In this document: one piece after another, positions 12,372 to 24,487 of the stretch
How the letters are laid out: the number at the start of each line of letters is the position of its first letter
Position numbering within the stretch: position 1 is the first letter of the stretch
Position numbers and translations under genes: made by a program
Assembly (NCBI GenBank): GCA_008973525.1
Contig: WACJ01000010.1
Coordinates: 992,001 to 1,056,000, forward strand
DNA: 64,000 bases
Reading direction: 5' to 3'
From: Stenopsyche tienmushanensis
Taxonomy: Eukaryota; Arthropoda; Insecta; Trichoptera; Stenopsychidae
The notes under the pieces: generated by a model
What the model saw: the letters and a program-made list of their open reading frames with translations, nothing else
Told to the model about the DNA's origin: nothing
Database searches by the model: none

Positions 12372-13479
12372 TATTACAAAAAACCTGCATTTTTAAATAC
12401 AATACAGATCTGATTAATTATATACGCGTTTCTAATTTTGAAATATTGTGTTACATATAAAATGATTTTTAGTGAATGGTTCAATTAAACACTACGACAC
12501 TGCGTTGACCCTCATTATTACATCATAAATGCTATATCACTATTATCTTAACGGATTACAATAAGATTTTGAGAGCGTGGATTGCAGTATTTTAGATTGA
12601 TGATAAAAACACTCCTCGTTGGATGGCAAAAAAATTGACGGTATTCCAAAATGCAAACTATTCAAAATCCGATGGTTTACATAGGGCAGTGGTAATGGAT
12701 TAGTCGTATTGTTACACCTATGAAAGATTCAGAGTAGCTACCTTAACGAACTTAAATTCGATATACTTATTTTGAACTTGAAGGTGAAATGGCTTGGATG
12801 TAAAATCCCTTTACTGCAAATAATGAGGAGGCTGATACAATTTTCCCAAATGAAAATCTACGGCAAAATAAATATAAATGCCTCGATTATATCCGAATAC
12901 GCGGAAAATGATATTCAATTTATTTTATATTGAACCAGATATCAAATATTTAGTTTCGTAGCATCAGCCTCAAGGGTCTCATTATATATAATTAAATTTT
13001 ATTCAATAGACTTTAATGTACGCAGTGTATAAATAAAAATATAAACTTAACTATGATACATATTATACTCAAATATTATTAAAGTACTTTGCATTTAAAT
13101 TTAAATTAACGTGGAACCAGTGGGCGGTTAGAAAATTTTACTATTTACAATGATACAAAAAGGTATTTGACTCGTAACGTTTAACATACAGAGTTCCAAA
13201 TATATATTGAACAATATAAAGATCAAAATTAAGAAAATGTGCACTACAGTAGCCAACTAATTAGTGCTTGCTTGCAAAATTTCGCTTTTTAGCCGTGTAA
13301 TTGGAGATTGGAGTCCCGGGTAAGTTAATGAGGCTGTCGAGGATGTGCGTGACTAGATGATTGAGGGAGGACACCCTCTCCCCAATTCTCTTTAGTATTA
13401 TGTTGTTGTGAACGAAGATATAATGTACGGACGACATTGACGTCGTGACGAAATCCAGGTTGGAAGCTTTAGGGGCACT

Positions 13480-13780
13480 TACGTCTATCGACAGGGTTGC
13501 TGCTACCTTCGTGAGTGTCAATAAGAATGTAATTGAAAGGGTCCAGGATTTTAAATATCTTGGATCCATCCTCACGGAGAAGAACTAACATCCAGGTATA
13601 ATGAAATAACATCCAGGATTTAAGACGGTAATCGGTGCTACCACAGCCTGAAAAATATATTAGGAAACAATGAGTGGCAGCAGACCCGTCAGAAGACCTC
13701 AGACCTCAACCTAAAATCTATTATGCATTAAAAGAAAATATGTTTGATGGAATTAAATTAACGCAAAGTCCTAAACACAC
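13480..13780 (+). pseudogene. Non-LTR retrotransposon reverse transcriptase remnant
   Basis: The plus-strand reading IERVQDFKYLGSILTEKN near 13525-13585 is the familiar block (FKYLGS) that follows the polymerase palm in RTE- and jockey-type reverse transcriptases. Downstream text is frame-broken. No endonuclease domain or 3' tail is recognisable. Confidence 0.55.
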
Positions 13781-14959
13781 AATTTCACACAGCGGTGCTA
13801 ATTAGTCGGCCGTCACTGTAATGAGCGCACATTTAGAACCTTCATTCTCAAATTCATCGTTGCATTGGCGACCAAAATAACGATAAAAACATCGGATCAT
13901 ATGCCACGTCTAAATTAAAAAATATACAACCGCCATCGTATTTATCTGTTCAGCTTATGGGATAATTTTTATAAAAATGGATGTACTCGCTTAAATTACA
14001 TAGCACTCAATGTAGCGTTAATATCCAGGCACTTTCATCATCATTCAAATAAGTCAATTCTAAAGTTAATATTTCAATACTTAATGACGAATATAATATA
14101 TTTATATACAACATAGTTATCGTCTAATTCGAAGCAGGAACACCAAGTCTAATCCAATGTAATATTAAGGCAATATTGTATTTGTCAAGGAGGTTTATAT
14201 TGGACTATATTATTAGAAGTTATTCAAATATATCACAATATAATATGAATATCAATAATAAAGAGGGATTATTATACAATATTAAGTAAATCGTGCTCGT
14301 CGTACATAATTTATCGCGTTATAAATCATCAGGGTCCCGATCCCGAATCAATCAATTCGTCACGGTTTAATTCGAATCAACCTTTTCCGGATGGATGTAC
14401 CGATCGTTCAGATCAAATTATACGCGACTATTTTAATATTAAAATTATGATACCGTGTTCAGAAAATATATTTGGAGGACATCATTGATCTTGCTTCGAA
14501 TCACATTTCATACATGTAACAATAACATCACTCGCTGAATGATATAAAATACTTGTTTTTAAAATCAATGAAATCACAATAAAACCATTTTACGTACTCT
14601 TAACACTAGGTAACGAGCATGATTCATGCCAATATAAATATATTTTTATTGACTTGGATTTTCAAATAATTTGTGCTTCTAAAGAATACGACTATAAGCA
14701 ATCTATTTATGCAGAGTGCATTATTTTTTAACCTACATTTGCTTTGATTTTGATAAAATCTTTTATAACTCAATTTCTTTGATCGGTCATATCAAGGATC
14801 GTCTAGTTTTGTATTTAATTTATATTGTAAAAACATTATTATTCCAATCAATATCTCAATAAAACTTCAAATCAAATACCAGAGTAAAAATGCAACACAT
14901 ATGTTAGAAATACGGATTATTTTAACGGATATACTCAGTCAATAAAATTTCAATTCAAT

Positions 14960-15603
14960 ACACGGTAAGACCCCCATTAACGCTGTTATATCGCTGTAAT
15001 TTTGCGATTTTGAATCAATATAAAAATGTTCTAGGATTGGTTTATGAATGCTCGGTGAATGAAGTGGTTTTCCTGCCGCTAAATGCAGCTTCGTTAACCA
15101 AACCAATAGATCACGGTACAGTAGGCGTCGAAATTGATCCATGTTTTTATTTGGTCGGAATCTCAATATTTACTAGCCTATCTTTTACCTCCTGGACTTC
15201 AAGAGGTAAGCCACACATCTACTGTCAAATAATCTATTCTAATAATTGTTTACGGTATGAAGAAACTCTACTGATTGCGATTAGAAATAAACTTGAGAGC
15301 GGAAATTGATGCAAGATGATAAACCTCCAGGAGGTCGACAATATCAGACAGATTCAGCGAGAGCTCCAAAATCAAATTGGAATATCGACTATTCGTTGGA
15401 AAATGATTGGGTCAATTTTGACGCCTACTGTATAATATCAAAATTTAAAGCTTGGTTTGTGGCGGACATTGAGACAACTGATTAATAAAAACAACGAAGA
15501 CGAATACAATATCATGGATGCTATGGACAACATTAATATTTTCTGGAATGAAGTGACCAAGAAATGTTTGAAAGTATGGAAAATCTATAATAACAATAAA
15601 TAA
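14960..15603 (+). pseudogene. Tigger/pogo-type DDE transposase remnant
   Basis: The plus-strand segment NEVVFLPLNAASLTKPIDHG (15058-15117) matches the conserved strand of Tigger/jerky transposases around the last catalytic region. Further on, IMDAMDNINIFWNEVTKK (about 15512-15565) matches their C-terminal helices. The left end has ACGCTGTTATATCGCTG, typical of Tigger-like terminal repeats. No right terminal repeat was found. The frame is interrupted between the two matches. Confidence 0.55.
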
Positions 15604-16477
15604 GTCTATAATTAACATAATAAAATAGTATTTAACAATAAATTTAAAAAAAACTGATACATTTTCTTATTCCCGATAATATTCCACTTATCCTCATTAT
15701 TTACATGTTACGATGAGCTCATTTAGCGCTGCAAATTATCGGAACATATCCCCCGTGCTGAGCAGGGTCTTATTATACACGTTTAGGTGAACCACATGGA
15801 ATATGTATGCATGAACGTATTCAAGAGCAGCTTACAAAACATTGCCGCGATAGATAAGGAAGACGGTTTAATACAGTTTGGCCCGCAAACATGATATCTT
15901 TTGAATATCCAATTAAAATCATATGAAAGACTCCAAATACAAAAAATATTTTAGGAATTAATACTGAATTTTGATTATTCATAATGCATTTGTATGAAAA
16001 TACACTTAATAAAAAGTCGCGTGTGACCTTTTATTTAAATTTTTGCCGCTCATATCATCAGTGTACGACCAAGAATTAATATATGTTTGAAACGAGGCAA
16101 TTTTTATATATACTGCAATCGACGAAAATAACTTTTCTAATCGATATTTTATGAGTAAATTCTTATCGAGTGGAAACTGCCATTTCTAGAAAACTATGAA
16201 AATATTGATTTATTAACGAAAACAATTTTTACAACAAAATAAAGTTAAAAAAATATCAAACGTTTAAATAAAAATAAAAAAAACAAGCCGATAATAATTT
16301 GAATAAAATTTTCACCGATTTAAGACTTGTTCGAGTTTTAGAGATCAAATGGGATATTTTGTTCAATCGATTAATACATTAACATAAATTTTGCAAATAT
16401 ACAATTTAACAAAAATAATCCAATAATTGCTTGCGCATAAAAACAACTAAAAATTGTGTAATATACACAATTCGTGT

Positions 16478-18028
16478 TCAATTTGCTTGTTTGTTCTTTG
16501 CCGGCGACCAAATTTTGCCCGTTCTAAACAGCACGTATAATTGAGTATTAAAAAGATCTTCGCCGAATCGAATCATCGCCCCTTCGAATTGATGCGGCCT
16601 GTTTTCAAAATCGGAGAAATCCATATCGACGTTTCTAAAGCCTCGATTGGAACCATTTTCTTTGCAATCGATATATTTATGAATGGCTATAATCTCTTGG
16701 GACATTTTTTCAGTTTTTTGAACGTTCTTCGTGTTCGAATCCGATTGTAACGAAATAGATTGGATAGCCACGTCGTTTTCGTTCATGGAGCCGAGATTGT
16801 AGATATAAAATGGTCTTTCGCTGGTTACGGATTTATCATAGTGAGTTTTTTTGACGATATTTGGATAATCGGGTTTAACTTTGGGATCGTTCCTTTGGTT
16901 CAAACAAAAATGTAATGTGGGCAATTGGAGTTTTATCGTCGATTTGCTCATTTCGTATCTGCTCAGGAACGGTTTCAATAAATAGTGATATCGAGGCACG
17001 ATAAATTCGTCCCATGCCAGATTTACAATGTGGCTGATCCGCTCCTTTGAATTTATATCCTTCTCTTCGAACTTTCTATTTCGGTTAAGGTTTCTGAACG
17101 TACAATGCAATTCGGCCAAATCTCTCATCACGTGATAGGTGTCTTCCGAAGAAAACGGAAAATTAAACGGAAGTATGTAAATAGTAAATCCTATTATTTC
17201 TACTGGTAAAATTTGCAGTCTTTCTAAAATATTTAATGAAAGCGAGTTATCGTAAACGTGAAATTCGGATATTCCAATCATCTTATGGAATGATAAAAAC
17301 TCTATCACGTCTCTCTTTTTAATCATAGGCAGCATATTCGGCATGACGCATGCGGCTATTTTAAAATTATTTTCAAAGGACACTTTGGTCTCGACTTTTC
17401 CGTTTTTGTATAATACACTCTTTTTGTCTATATCCACCATTCTAATGATTGGAGAATAAATTGGATTCGTATCGGAATTAGAATAGAAACTAACACCATA
17501 CGGTGAACCAAGAGGTCGTGTTAACTTGCAATGAAAAATAAATAAAACGTATTTCTTAGTCTCTTTTATGTTTGCCTTCGAATCCAATCGGGAAAAACTA
17601 AATTTACCGATGATCGGTCTGTCTTCGTCCTCCAATAAAAAATGACATCTGAAGTTCTGTTTGGCAAGTTTAGATCCAAGAACTAGCGTATCGGAGACTC
17701 CAAAATATTGACTTTGCACGTTCAAATCAAAGTGTGCATTATATTTCCTCCAGAAAGAAGAATAAGCATAATGATATTCGTCGATCCTTTGAAACTGAGG
17801 AGGCATATCTAATGCATCCGCACGTCTATTTTCAAGCTTCTCCGACAAAAATGTCGAATTAATACCATATGTGCACGTATTTTCTTCGACGGAACTGCCA
17901 GGTTTACCGAAAAAATTAAGCACTTCCAAGACATATCGTAGATGATTATATTGGTGACGATAAATCAACAATGCGACGACACTTATAGCACACACAATCA
18001 CCAAGATGAGCTGATAGTATTTCCTCAT
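16478..18028 (-). CDS. Glycosyltransferase family 92 (DUF23) protein, type II membrane
   Basis: This is a single-exon frame of 516 aa. A short cytosolic start is followed by one hydrophobic segment (about residues 7-23), giving a type II signal anchor and suggesting a Golgi lumenal enzyme. The catalytic part is recognisable from the block IAACVMPNMLP, then VIEFLSFHKMIGISEFHVYD (241-260), then NLAWDEFIVPRY (336-347), which corresponds to the acidic metal-binding block of GT92 enzymes. GT92 members that have been studied are galactosyltransferases acting on fucose of N-glycan cores, but the substrate here cannot be told from sequence. A clear ATG lies after AT-rich DNA. The gene is divergent from heme oxygenase, with 1.4 kb between the start codons. 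Lack of introns could mean retrocopy origin, yet the frame is intact. Confidence 0.85.
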   Translation of the reverse strand: MRKYYQLILVIVCAISVVALLIYRHQYNHLRYVLEVLNFFGKPGSSVEENTCTYGINSTFLSEKLENRRADALDMPPQFQRIDEYHYAYSSFWRKYNAHFDLNVQSQYFGVSDTLVLGSKLAKQNFRCHFLLEDEDRPIIGKFSFSRLDSKANIKETKKYVLFIFHCKLTRPLGSPYGVSFYSNSDTNPIYSPIIRMVDIDKKSVLYKNGKVETKVSFENNFKIAACVMPNMLPMIKKRDVIEFLSFHKMIGISEFHVYDNSLSLNILERLQILPVEIIGFTIYILPFNFPFSSEDTYHVMRDLAELHCTFRNLNRNRKFEEKDINSKERISHIVNLAWDEFIVPRYHYLLKPFLSRYEMSKSTIKLQLPTLHFCLNQRNDPKVKPDYPNIVKKTHYDKSVTSERPFYIYNLGSMNENDVAIQSISLQSDSNTKNVQKTEKMSQEIIAIHKYIDCKENGSNRGFRNVDMDFSDFENRPHQFEGAMIRFGEDLFNTQLYVLFRTGKIWSPAKNKQAN

Positions 18029-19436
18029 TTTGAATTTAACAAATATTTAATGCAAAATCGTTCACATTTCTTTAGTAACGGAAAAATGTATACTCCTTGT
18101 ATAACCTGAAAGAATAGAAATACATACAATCAATTATTTAAAGGCAAAAGTAATAAATTTTTATAATATTAGAAAAAAATAATTTAGCGATGATTTGCAT
18201 CAGTTTATGATTGAAATATTGCAATTTAATTAATTTTTACTATCAATTTTTACTTTATTAATTATTAATGATTTAAATATTTGATACGATATAATATTAA
18301 ACTATTAAATGGAAAAGTAACTCTCTCAATGCATTATATTAAAATATTTTTATAGATAAGTGCAATGTATGAATTGGCTCGCTTATAAAACGACATAGAT
18401 TTTTATAGGATTACTTTCGAAAGAAACCATAAGTATGACTGAAAACGATTTTAAATTTCTAGTTAAATTACTATTCATACGCTCTGAAAATACGCTCTAT
18501 AAAAATATTTAAAATAAATTCGAAATCATCGAGAGCACACTTTGAGGAAAATAAATACATCTTTCAGTCGATTCTATAATTTAATTATGCTATAAATTTG
18601 CTGTTGATCGTACGATCTTTTAAATTTAAATTACCATAGACATGTTATAATCCTCACAAATGCTTAAAATAATTATTTAATTTGATGCAGAGAAAATATT
18701 AAATGCCAAACCCACTCGCCGGCGTGACAGCTGCTTATGTTTTTTAAAATAAACACAATGATATAAAAACAACGAATGTTGACCAACTACTGTTAAATAC
18801 ATGCGGTAAAGCAAAAATCTATTCCATTGGAATTAAAACTAAGAATTTGAATACAGTAATATTAACCTATTAAATAATTTTATAGAAGAGTGCATTACCT
18901 TTTTATAAATGTATATATCGCTTAATTTATTTTTAACACCACGTAACAACAAATTTTGCATCAACAGCTGTTTATATTTTCACACTATCGATTATTTTTA
19001 TCCGACTAATTTTTTTAAACAATTACATATTTAAGCTCCTTGAATTTTTATAGAATCATCATCAAATGCTATCAATCGTTATCTTTACAATTGCATTGAA
19101 AATTAAACTCGTTTTCTTTCTTATCATCGATATCTTAATTACGATAATAAAAATATATCCCTTTAACTGCTATTATCTATTTAATACAATTGTATTTTTC
19201 ATTTTTTATAAAACACAAAATTATATTTGATTTATTTAATCAAAATTTATATAAATGTAATAATAATAATTTTGATACACGTCATTGTTTTGATTTCGAA
19301 TAAAATATATTGTTTAATTTTTCGTTTTATTTTTGTCGTTAGTTAATGGTCGTATAAAAGTCGGTTATGATAAATGACAGTGCTAAGCGTCAAGCGTCAA
19401 GTGACAAACATATGATCTGTCATTGTGGCTTACGCG
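18029..19436. other. Divergent intergenic region between GT92 and heme oxygenase
   Basis: About 1.4 kb of AT-rich DNA carries the upstream regions of both genes. A consensus-like antioxidant response element sits 54 bp before the heme oxygenase ATG. I see no gene or clear transposon. Confidence 0.6.
19374..19383 (+). promoter_or_regulatory. Candidate antioxidant response element (Nrf2/CncC-Maf site)
   Basis: ATGACAGTGC fits the core consensus RTGACNNNGC exactly and lies 54 bp upstream of the heme oxygenase start codon. In vertebrates HO-1 is a classic target of Nrf2 through such sites, and insects have the ortholog CncC. Occupancy here is inference. Confidence 0.4.
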
Positions 19437-20847
19437 ATGGGTGATTTTACAAGGGAACTGCGGCGAGCCACAAGAGAGCCGCATTCGCTTAGCGATCGAC
19501 TGGTTAATTCCAAACTAGTTTTCGGTATTCCATTCAAAAATTGTATTTTAAAGTCATTATTGCGTCTAATTTTTACAATCATCAATCGCATTAGATAGAA
19601 TTCCATGGATTTTTGTATCAGATTCAATGTGTATATTTGGCTTACAGTTTTATTTGATTTAATTAATCTTATTATATACGTGTTCATTACACTGCATTGC
19701 AATTTATCTCACTCGGTGTAATTTTATACATATTGTAACACAAGGAATACATTCCAATAAGTTGCATTGTTAAATGAGGTCATCTTAACACGTAAATAAT
19801 GAGAATTAGTGAAACAATAGAGAATAAATATGTTTTTATTACACTGTATATTTTGTTGCTCCTAATTTTTATTTTTATTCATGAAAATCATAAAAAAGTT
19901 CGAGCAAAATATATACATATAACTTTTTTTAGAAAAGTTATTAATAGTTCTCTTTATTCCTCATCTTCAGAAATAAATTAATCTATTTTCCATATATCAA
20001 TTACCACAAAAAAATCTGCTTTTGATTGCTAATTGGATTAAATCTTAAAGTTCTTTATTTTTATATGTATCAATAATTTAATTTTCAGTATTCTAAAAGT
20101 AAATAAATATATAAATATATTTTCAGCATTATCGGATGAATCTGTTTGGGCAGATGCACTACTTATATTCTATGAAGTATTTAAACATCTCGAAAAATAC
20201 AAAGAAGACCTAAAGATGCCGGAATTGGACAAATTATTTGTAAACGATGCCTTGATGAGGTAATTTCATATTCGTTATTAAATTATCGACAATAAAAATT
20301 AAGCGGTTTAATACAATTATACTGTTTTAGAACGTCAGGTTTCGAAAAGGATCTCGAAAGATATTTAGGGCGCAATTGGAAAAAGACCTACGTCATGCGC
20401 CGCGAAGTTTCAGAATACGTAGCGCATTTACAAGAACTCAAGGAAGAAAGACCGCTTCTCTTGCTGGCTTATGTATATCATTTGTACATGGGTCTTTTGA
20501 GCGGCGGACAAATAATACGCACTAAGAGACAAATATCTTTCACGCCGTTCGTCACCGATTCATCGAATGCCTCTGCCGAAGAACGCATCGATTGGGTTGT
20601 AGAATTCCCCGACTGTAATATTAGCGACTTAAAGAAGGCAATGAAGCAGGCTATGAATGAAATAGCGGCTGGATTGACCCAAGAACAAAAATGTGCCCTA
20701 TTGAACGAAAGCAAATTTGTTTTCCTCAATAATATCAGCATAATAAGAACAGTTAAAGGCACTAATAAAGCAATTTTCAGGAAATTAGTCATTGTTGCCC
20801 TGGTAGCTCAAATAGCCGTGTTAGCCTATTTATATTTTCATTCCTAA
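19437..20847 (+). CDS. HO: Heme oxygenase
   Basis: The enzyme opens heme to biliverdin, CO and iron using electrons from NADPH-cytochrome P450 reductase at the ER membrane. Exons are 19437-19524, 20127-20259 and 20331-20847; phases join to give 245 aa. The start ATG begins MGDFTRELRRATREPH. The proximal heme ligand is His16 in TREPHSLSD. The distal helix reads LYMGLLSGGQ (126-134), where human HO-1 has GDLSGG, so the conserved distal aspartate (Asp140 in human) is a leucine here. A hydrophobic C-terminal anchor (about 222-243) ends in YLYFHS, giving tail-anchored topology. Length is near the insect norm but shorter than vertebrate HO-1 (288). An antioxidant-type element lies just upstream. 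Confidence 0.95.
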
Positions 20848-21464
20848 AATGTTACTTTTAATTATAAAAAGTAACGGCGAAATATTTTAGTCATATTTTT
20901 CATTGTGATCTTGTTTTTAAATTAGGATTAATTTAATTTGTGTGAACATTTTAATTAAATGTTGATGTATGTAATTCATTCTTCCTGAAATATATTATTA
21001 TATTCGTAATAATATTTTAAATCTGTTAGCTAAGTATTTAGTATTTATTTTCTTACCTTAACTTAAAGAAAAGCATATATAATTTGACAAAATGACGCAA
21101 ATAGAAATAAGGTAAAATTATAAGATATTGTAAAAGTTCATTCAAAATATATAGATGTTTATTTTATTTTAAAAAGATATTTATATAGAAAAAAATAAAA
21201 CTTTAACTAGGAAATGTTTTTTTATTCTTCTCTATTAGCTATTTTACACAGTGACGCTCTATTAATCCTGTCAAAAATCTCAATGAATTTTAAAAAAACG
21301 TGTTTCTGAATGAATACAGAAAATACAAGCCCTGGGTCAACTATAACTGGAAAACTCTTAAATTTCGATAATAAAACGTATCGGGAAGACAAATTGAATA
21401 GGGGTTTGAATGCTGTACGAACTGTCCAACGATAACAAAAGAGAGCAACGAAACATGCGCAAAG

Positions 21465-22150
21465 TTTTGTTGTCAAGACAAAAATTTCATCCCTTCTTGC
21501 ATCGAAATTTGACTGGGGATGAAAAATGGGTTGTTTATGACAACATAAATCGAAAACGTCAATGGCTTTCGCTGAAATAAAAACTATTTATGACTCCGAA
21601 GCCTGGATTGATGACTCGTAAGATTAAGTGAGGAATTATCTATCTTACATATAAAAATGAATTCTTTTTTGTTCGTACGTAATGCGCTGCCGTACCGTTC
21701 ATCAGATTGCGATAAAACTTTGTCCACTTACTGTTTACACTTGCGAGAATAACATAAGTCTGATGAAATAATGTTTGGGCTGTGGAAATGGGGAGAGAAA
21801 GGATGCGCGCACAATACAGTGGTTAAGTTTGTCTTTAAATGTGCGTATGTGCTTTTGGATCCCAGCTCTTCGGCTCGTTCTACACATGACTTGAAGTAAT
21901 AAACCACATACTGCATTCATTATAAATTTATGAAACCTAGTGAAACAATAACTGCAGGTGTGTATTGTCAGCAATTGGAAAATGCTAATAAAAAATTGAG
22001 AGTTAAACATCGAGACTAAATCAGGAACAATTTAGTGATTCTGCATAAGATGAAGAAGACAACTGAAAAAGTCAGGGAATTAAAACAGGAAGAACTTCCA
22101 CACTCTCTATATTAACTAGATCTGGCTCCGATGGATATTTAATCGTTTAT
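21465..22150 (+). pseudogene. Mariner transposase pseudogene split by an insertion
   Basis: The first part (21465-21640) reads FLHRNLTGDEKWVVYDN, a block containing one of the catalytic aspartates of mariner transposase, followed by TPKPGLMTRKIK. The second part (about 21915-22150) reads KPSETITAGVYCQQLENAN and ends LPHSLY-LDLAPMD, a decayed version of the mariner HPPYSPDLAPSD block. About 270 bp of unrelated DNA (about 21650-21910) separates them and starts like the TATATAAAAATCAATG repeat family. Several stop codons are present. Confidence 0.7.
21650..21910. repeat. Insertion within the mariner pseudogene, related to the 40.3-40.6 kb repeat units
   Basis: The segment begins TATAAAAATGAATTC, then TGCGCTGCCGTACCGTTCAT and GATTGCGATAAAACTTTG, then ACTTACTGTTTACACTT. 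Each of these blocks occurs in the same order in the reverse complement of 40310-40605. The right limit is set by where mariner similarity resumes. Confidence 0.5.
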
Positions 22151-23901
22151 TTTTTGTACATTCAACAAATAATACAATATTTCTTGGAACATCCTGAATG
22201 TAATCGCATCTAATAACTAGCGTAAAAAGACATTGTGCCAAAATAAAATTGAATTATATTAAGAAGCTATTTAATAGTTTTCATATGGAATTTCACATCA
22301 TGAATCTTTAAAATCCCATTATTAATTACAATATTTTCAAATGTTCCTGAGAGATGCCCTCCTTTCTTATCCTATTTGTTAGAATTAGACGTTAAGGTAA
22401 TTTTAATTTTAAGTAATTTTAAATACATAATTTAATTGATAGATGCAAGTTTCAGTTAATTTCTGGAATAAAAAAAAGCTGAAAAGGAAAAATTGGAGCA
22501 TAAAAAAACATTCAACCAATCAAGAAATCGTTTTATTTATAATATTACATAATCATAACATATTTTTTCATATAATAATAAAAGTTATAACACTTCATTT
22601 GTATAAATGATATCATTTTTCCAGTTAACATTTTTTGCGCATAAAATATTTTAGATGTAATTATCAGGGACTTCACTTGAGACGTTTGTATGAAGGTGAA
22701 ATGCTGGTTTGTTTTGAAAACTTCGCAGGGGAAATTTTCTCAGTCGTTTTTACATTGTCATATTGATCTTTGTCCAAAAATACTTTACACAAATTTTAAT
22801 TATCTTTATCATCCACTTTGGATTACATCAATGTACTATCACATATTTATAAAGAACTTTTCAAGTTTATTTAGATCCCGAATATATACCGAAAACATTC
22901 CTAATATCTATTCAGTTGACCATTTCTTATTGTTTCATAGAAATTTTTTCACCCTGTCAGGCGTGCTTTGAAAAATCTATACTCTACATATTAATCTACG
23001 TTGATATTTTCATATTCTATACCTCGTTTATTTAAATCTATTTGAAATATGGCGAAAAACTTTTCAATCATTTTATTATTTCAAGTTAATTAAATAACGT
23101 ATAAAGTTTTTCAATATATTTCAAATAAATTATAAAGTTCTATCAAGTGTTACAATCGGAACACTTTTTAATTTTTATTAAGATCTTATGGAATATCGTA
23201 GTAAAAAGTATTAGATTTAATATTCCTCGATTTTTTCATTTCAATCTTCGCTCATTATCCATTCAAATCGCGTCTTTAAAAAATATTCCTTATCAGATAA
23301 TAATTGCTCTATGAATGTAAAGGATATAAAATTATATATGAAATTGTTTGTCTAAACTCGTAATAATTGATTTATTTATAACTACGTTATACAATTGTTT
23401 TTCATTTTCATAGGAACATTTAAAAGAATCTGTAATGTACAAAGTTGACTAGTATGTAATTCGTTGAAATTTATTACACGTTATATGTGTGCTATTAATT
23501 TAAAAGTGCAAGAATGATTTTGTATTTTTTATTTCGCAAATTTACAAAGTATATAATCAATTTAATTGTAAATTTTAAAACGGAATAACAAAAACGCATT
23601 TACGTGGACATACATGAGATTCATACAAAATGCAACGAGATGAATCTTCTTTAATCCGTTGATGGCAAAGCGGTTAAACTTAATGTCAGTATTTAAAGTG
23701 CATAGACCATCGCTATTCTACAGATCTTTATCCTTCTAAATATCAATTGTCTTATCTTTTCGTCTAAAACTAAAAACTTTAATAAGAGAGGTAATAAATA
23801 AGCGAAAGATGATGCTGGATATGAACAGACCAAGTGTAAACTAATAGGATACTTATTAAAAAAAAGATATATGCTACCGATCAAGTAGAATATGTTATTA
23901 A

Positions 23902-24101
23902 GGGACGTTTCTACCGCTATAAGCCGAATAATCGAAATGTTTACACGATCCGAGGAGTTTCGCGGTATAAAATATACCAACTATACAGAAAACGGGAATA
24001 TCAAAACCTTTAAATCACATGGTTTTAAACACAAACAAACAACTACAAAAAAATTGTTAAAAAATCAATCACTTTTAAACCCAACAAAGTAGAAATGTCC
24101 C
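23902..24101. mobile_element. TTAA-flanked MITE, family 1, 200-bp copy
   Basis: TTAA flanks both sides (23898-23901, 24102-24105). The left end GGGACGTTTCTACC and the right end read inward, GGGACATTTCTACT, form imperfect inverted repeats. The same termini bound the 469-bp element at 31752-32220. No transposase is present, so it would be mobilised in trans, by a piggyBac-type enzyme if TTAA is a true target duplication. Confidence 0.65.
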
Positions 24102-24449
24102 TTAAAATTGGAAAACTTTTATTTTACTGATATATTTTATTAATATACATTTGAGTCAAGGTGAAGGAATTCAGAATATAATTTATTACATATAAATTAA
24201 GTACAAAATCTTTATAAATTCGTTTACAAAAACAATATCTTATTGACTCATCATAATATCTCAAGTCATAATACAGTTCACGTTGCGAATATGTTTAAGG
24301 TATAAAGGAAGGACACACGGGAAATATTGATGATATTCTTTATTCGTCATTATAGATACGAAATGAATGTTTTGTCATTTAGAAATACTTCAGTTCTTGC
24401 TGCACATAGGCAATATACTACAATACGCTTGAAAAATATCCGCTAACTT

Positions 24450-24487
24450 CGTGCATTATCAGTGCTCGTGCATTATCAGTGCTCGTG
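24450..24487. repeat. 17-bp tandem duplication
   Basis: The unit CGTGCATTATCAGTGCT occurs twice head to tail, followed by a partial third start. Confidence 0.8.

Larger units (their letters stand above)
9189..16477. other. Intergenic region between p47 and the GT92 gene
   Basis: No host gene is recognised. The region holds dispersed repeat A (10021-10335), a piece of the repeat family that begins TATATAAAAATCAATGTTTG (11516-11555), an unassigned small frame (11630-11812), a 61-bp TA-flanked inverted-repeat element (12311-12371), a reverse transcriptase remnant (13480-13780) and a Tigger-like remnant (14960-15603). The rest is AT-rich with runs of AT dinucleotide near 10840. Confidence 0.6.

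Noticed and set aside
19430..19702. Minus-strand 90-residue frame across heme oxygenase exon 1
   Set aside because: Shadow of the exon on the other strand; the plus frame carries the conserved histidine block.
22690..22971. 93-residue plus-strand open frame
   Set aside because: AT-rich random-looking peptide without any domain; region is otherwise repeat debris.
24450..24487. CRISPR-like or satellite repeat
   Set aside because: Only two units of 17 bp without spacers; a simple tandem duplication.
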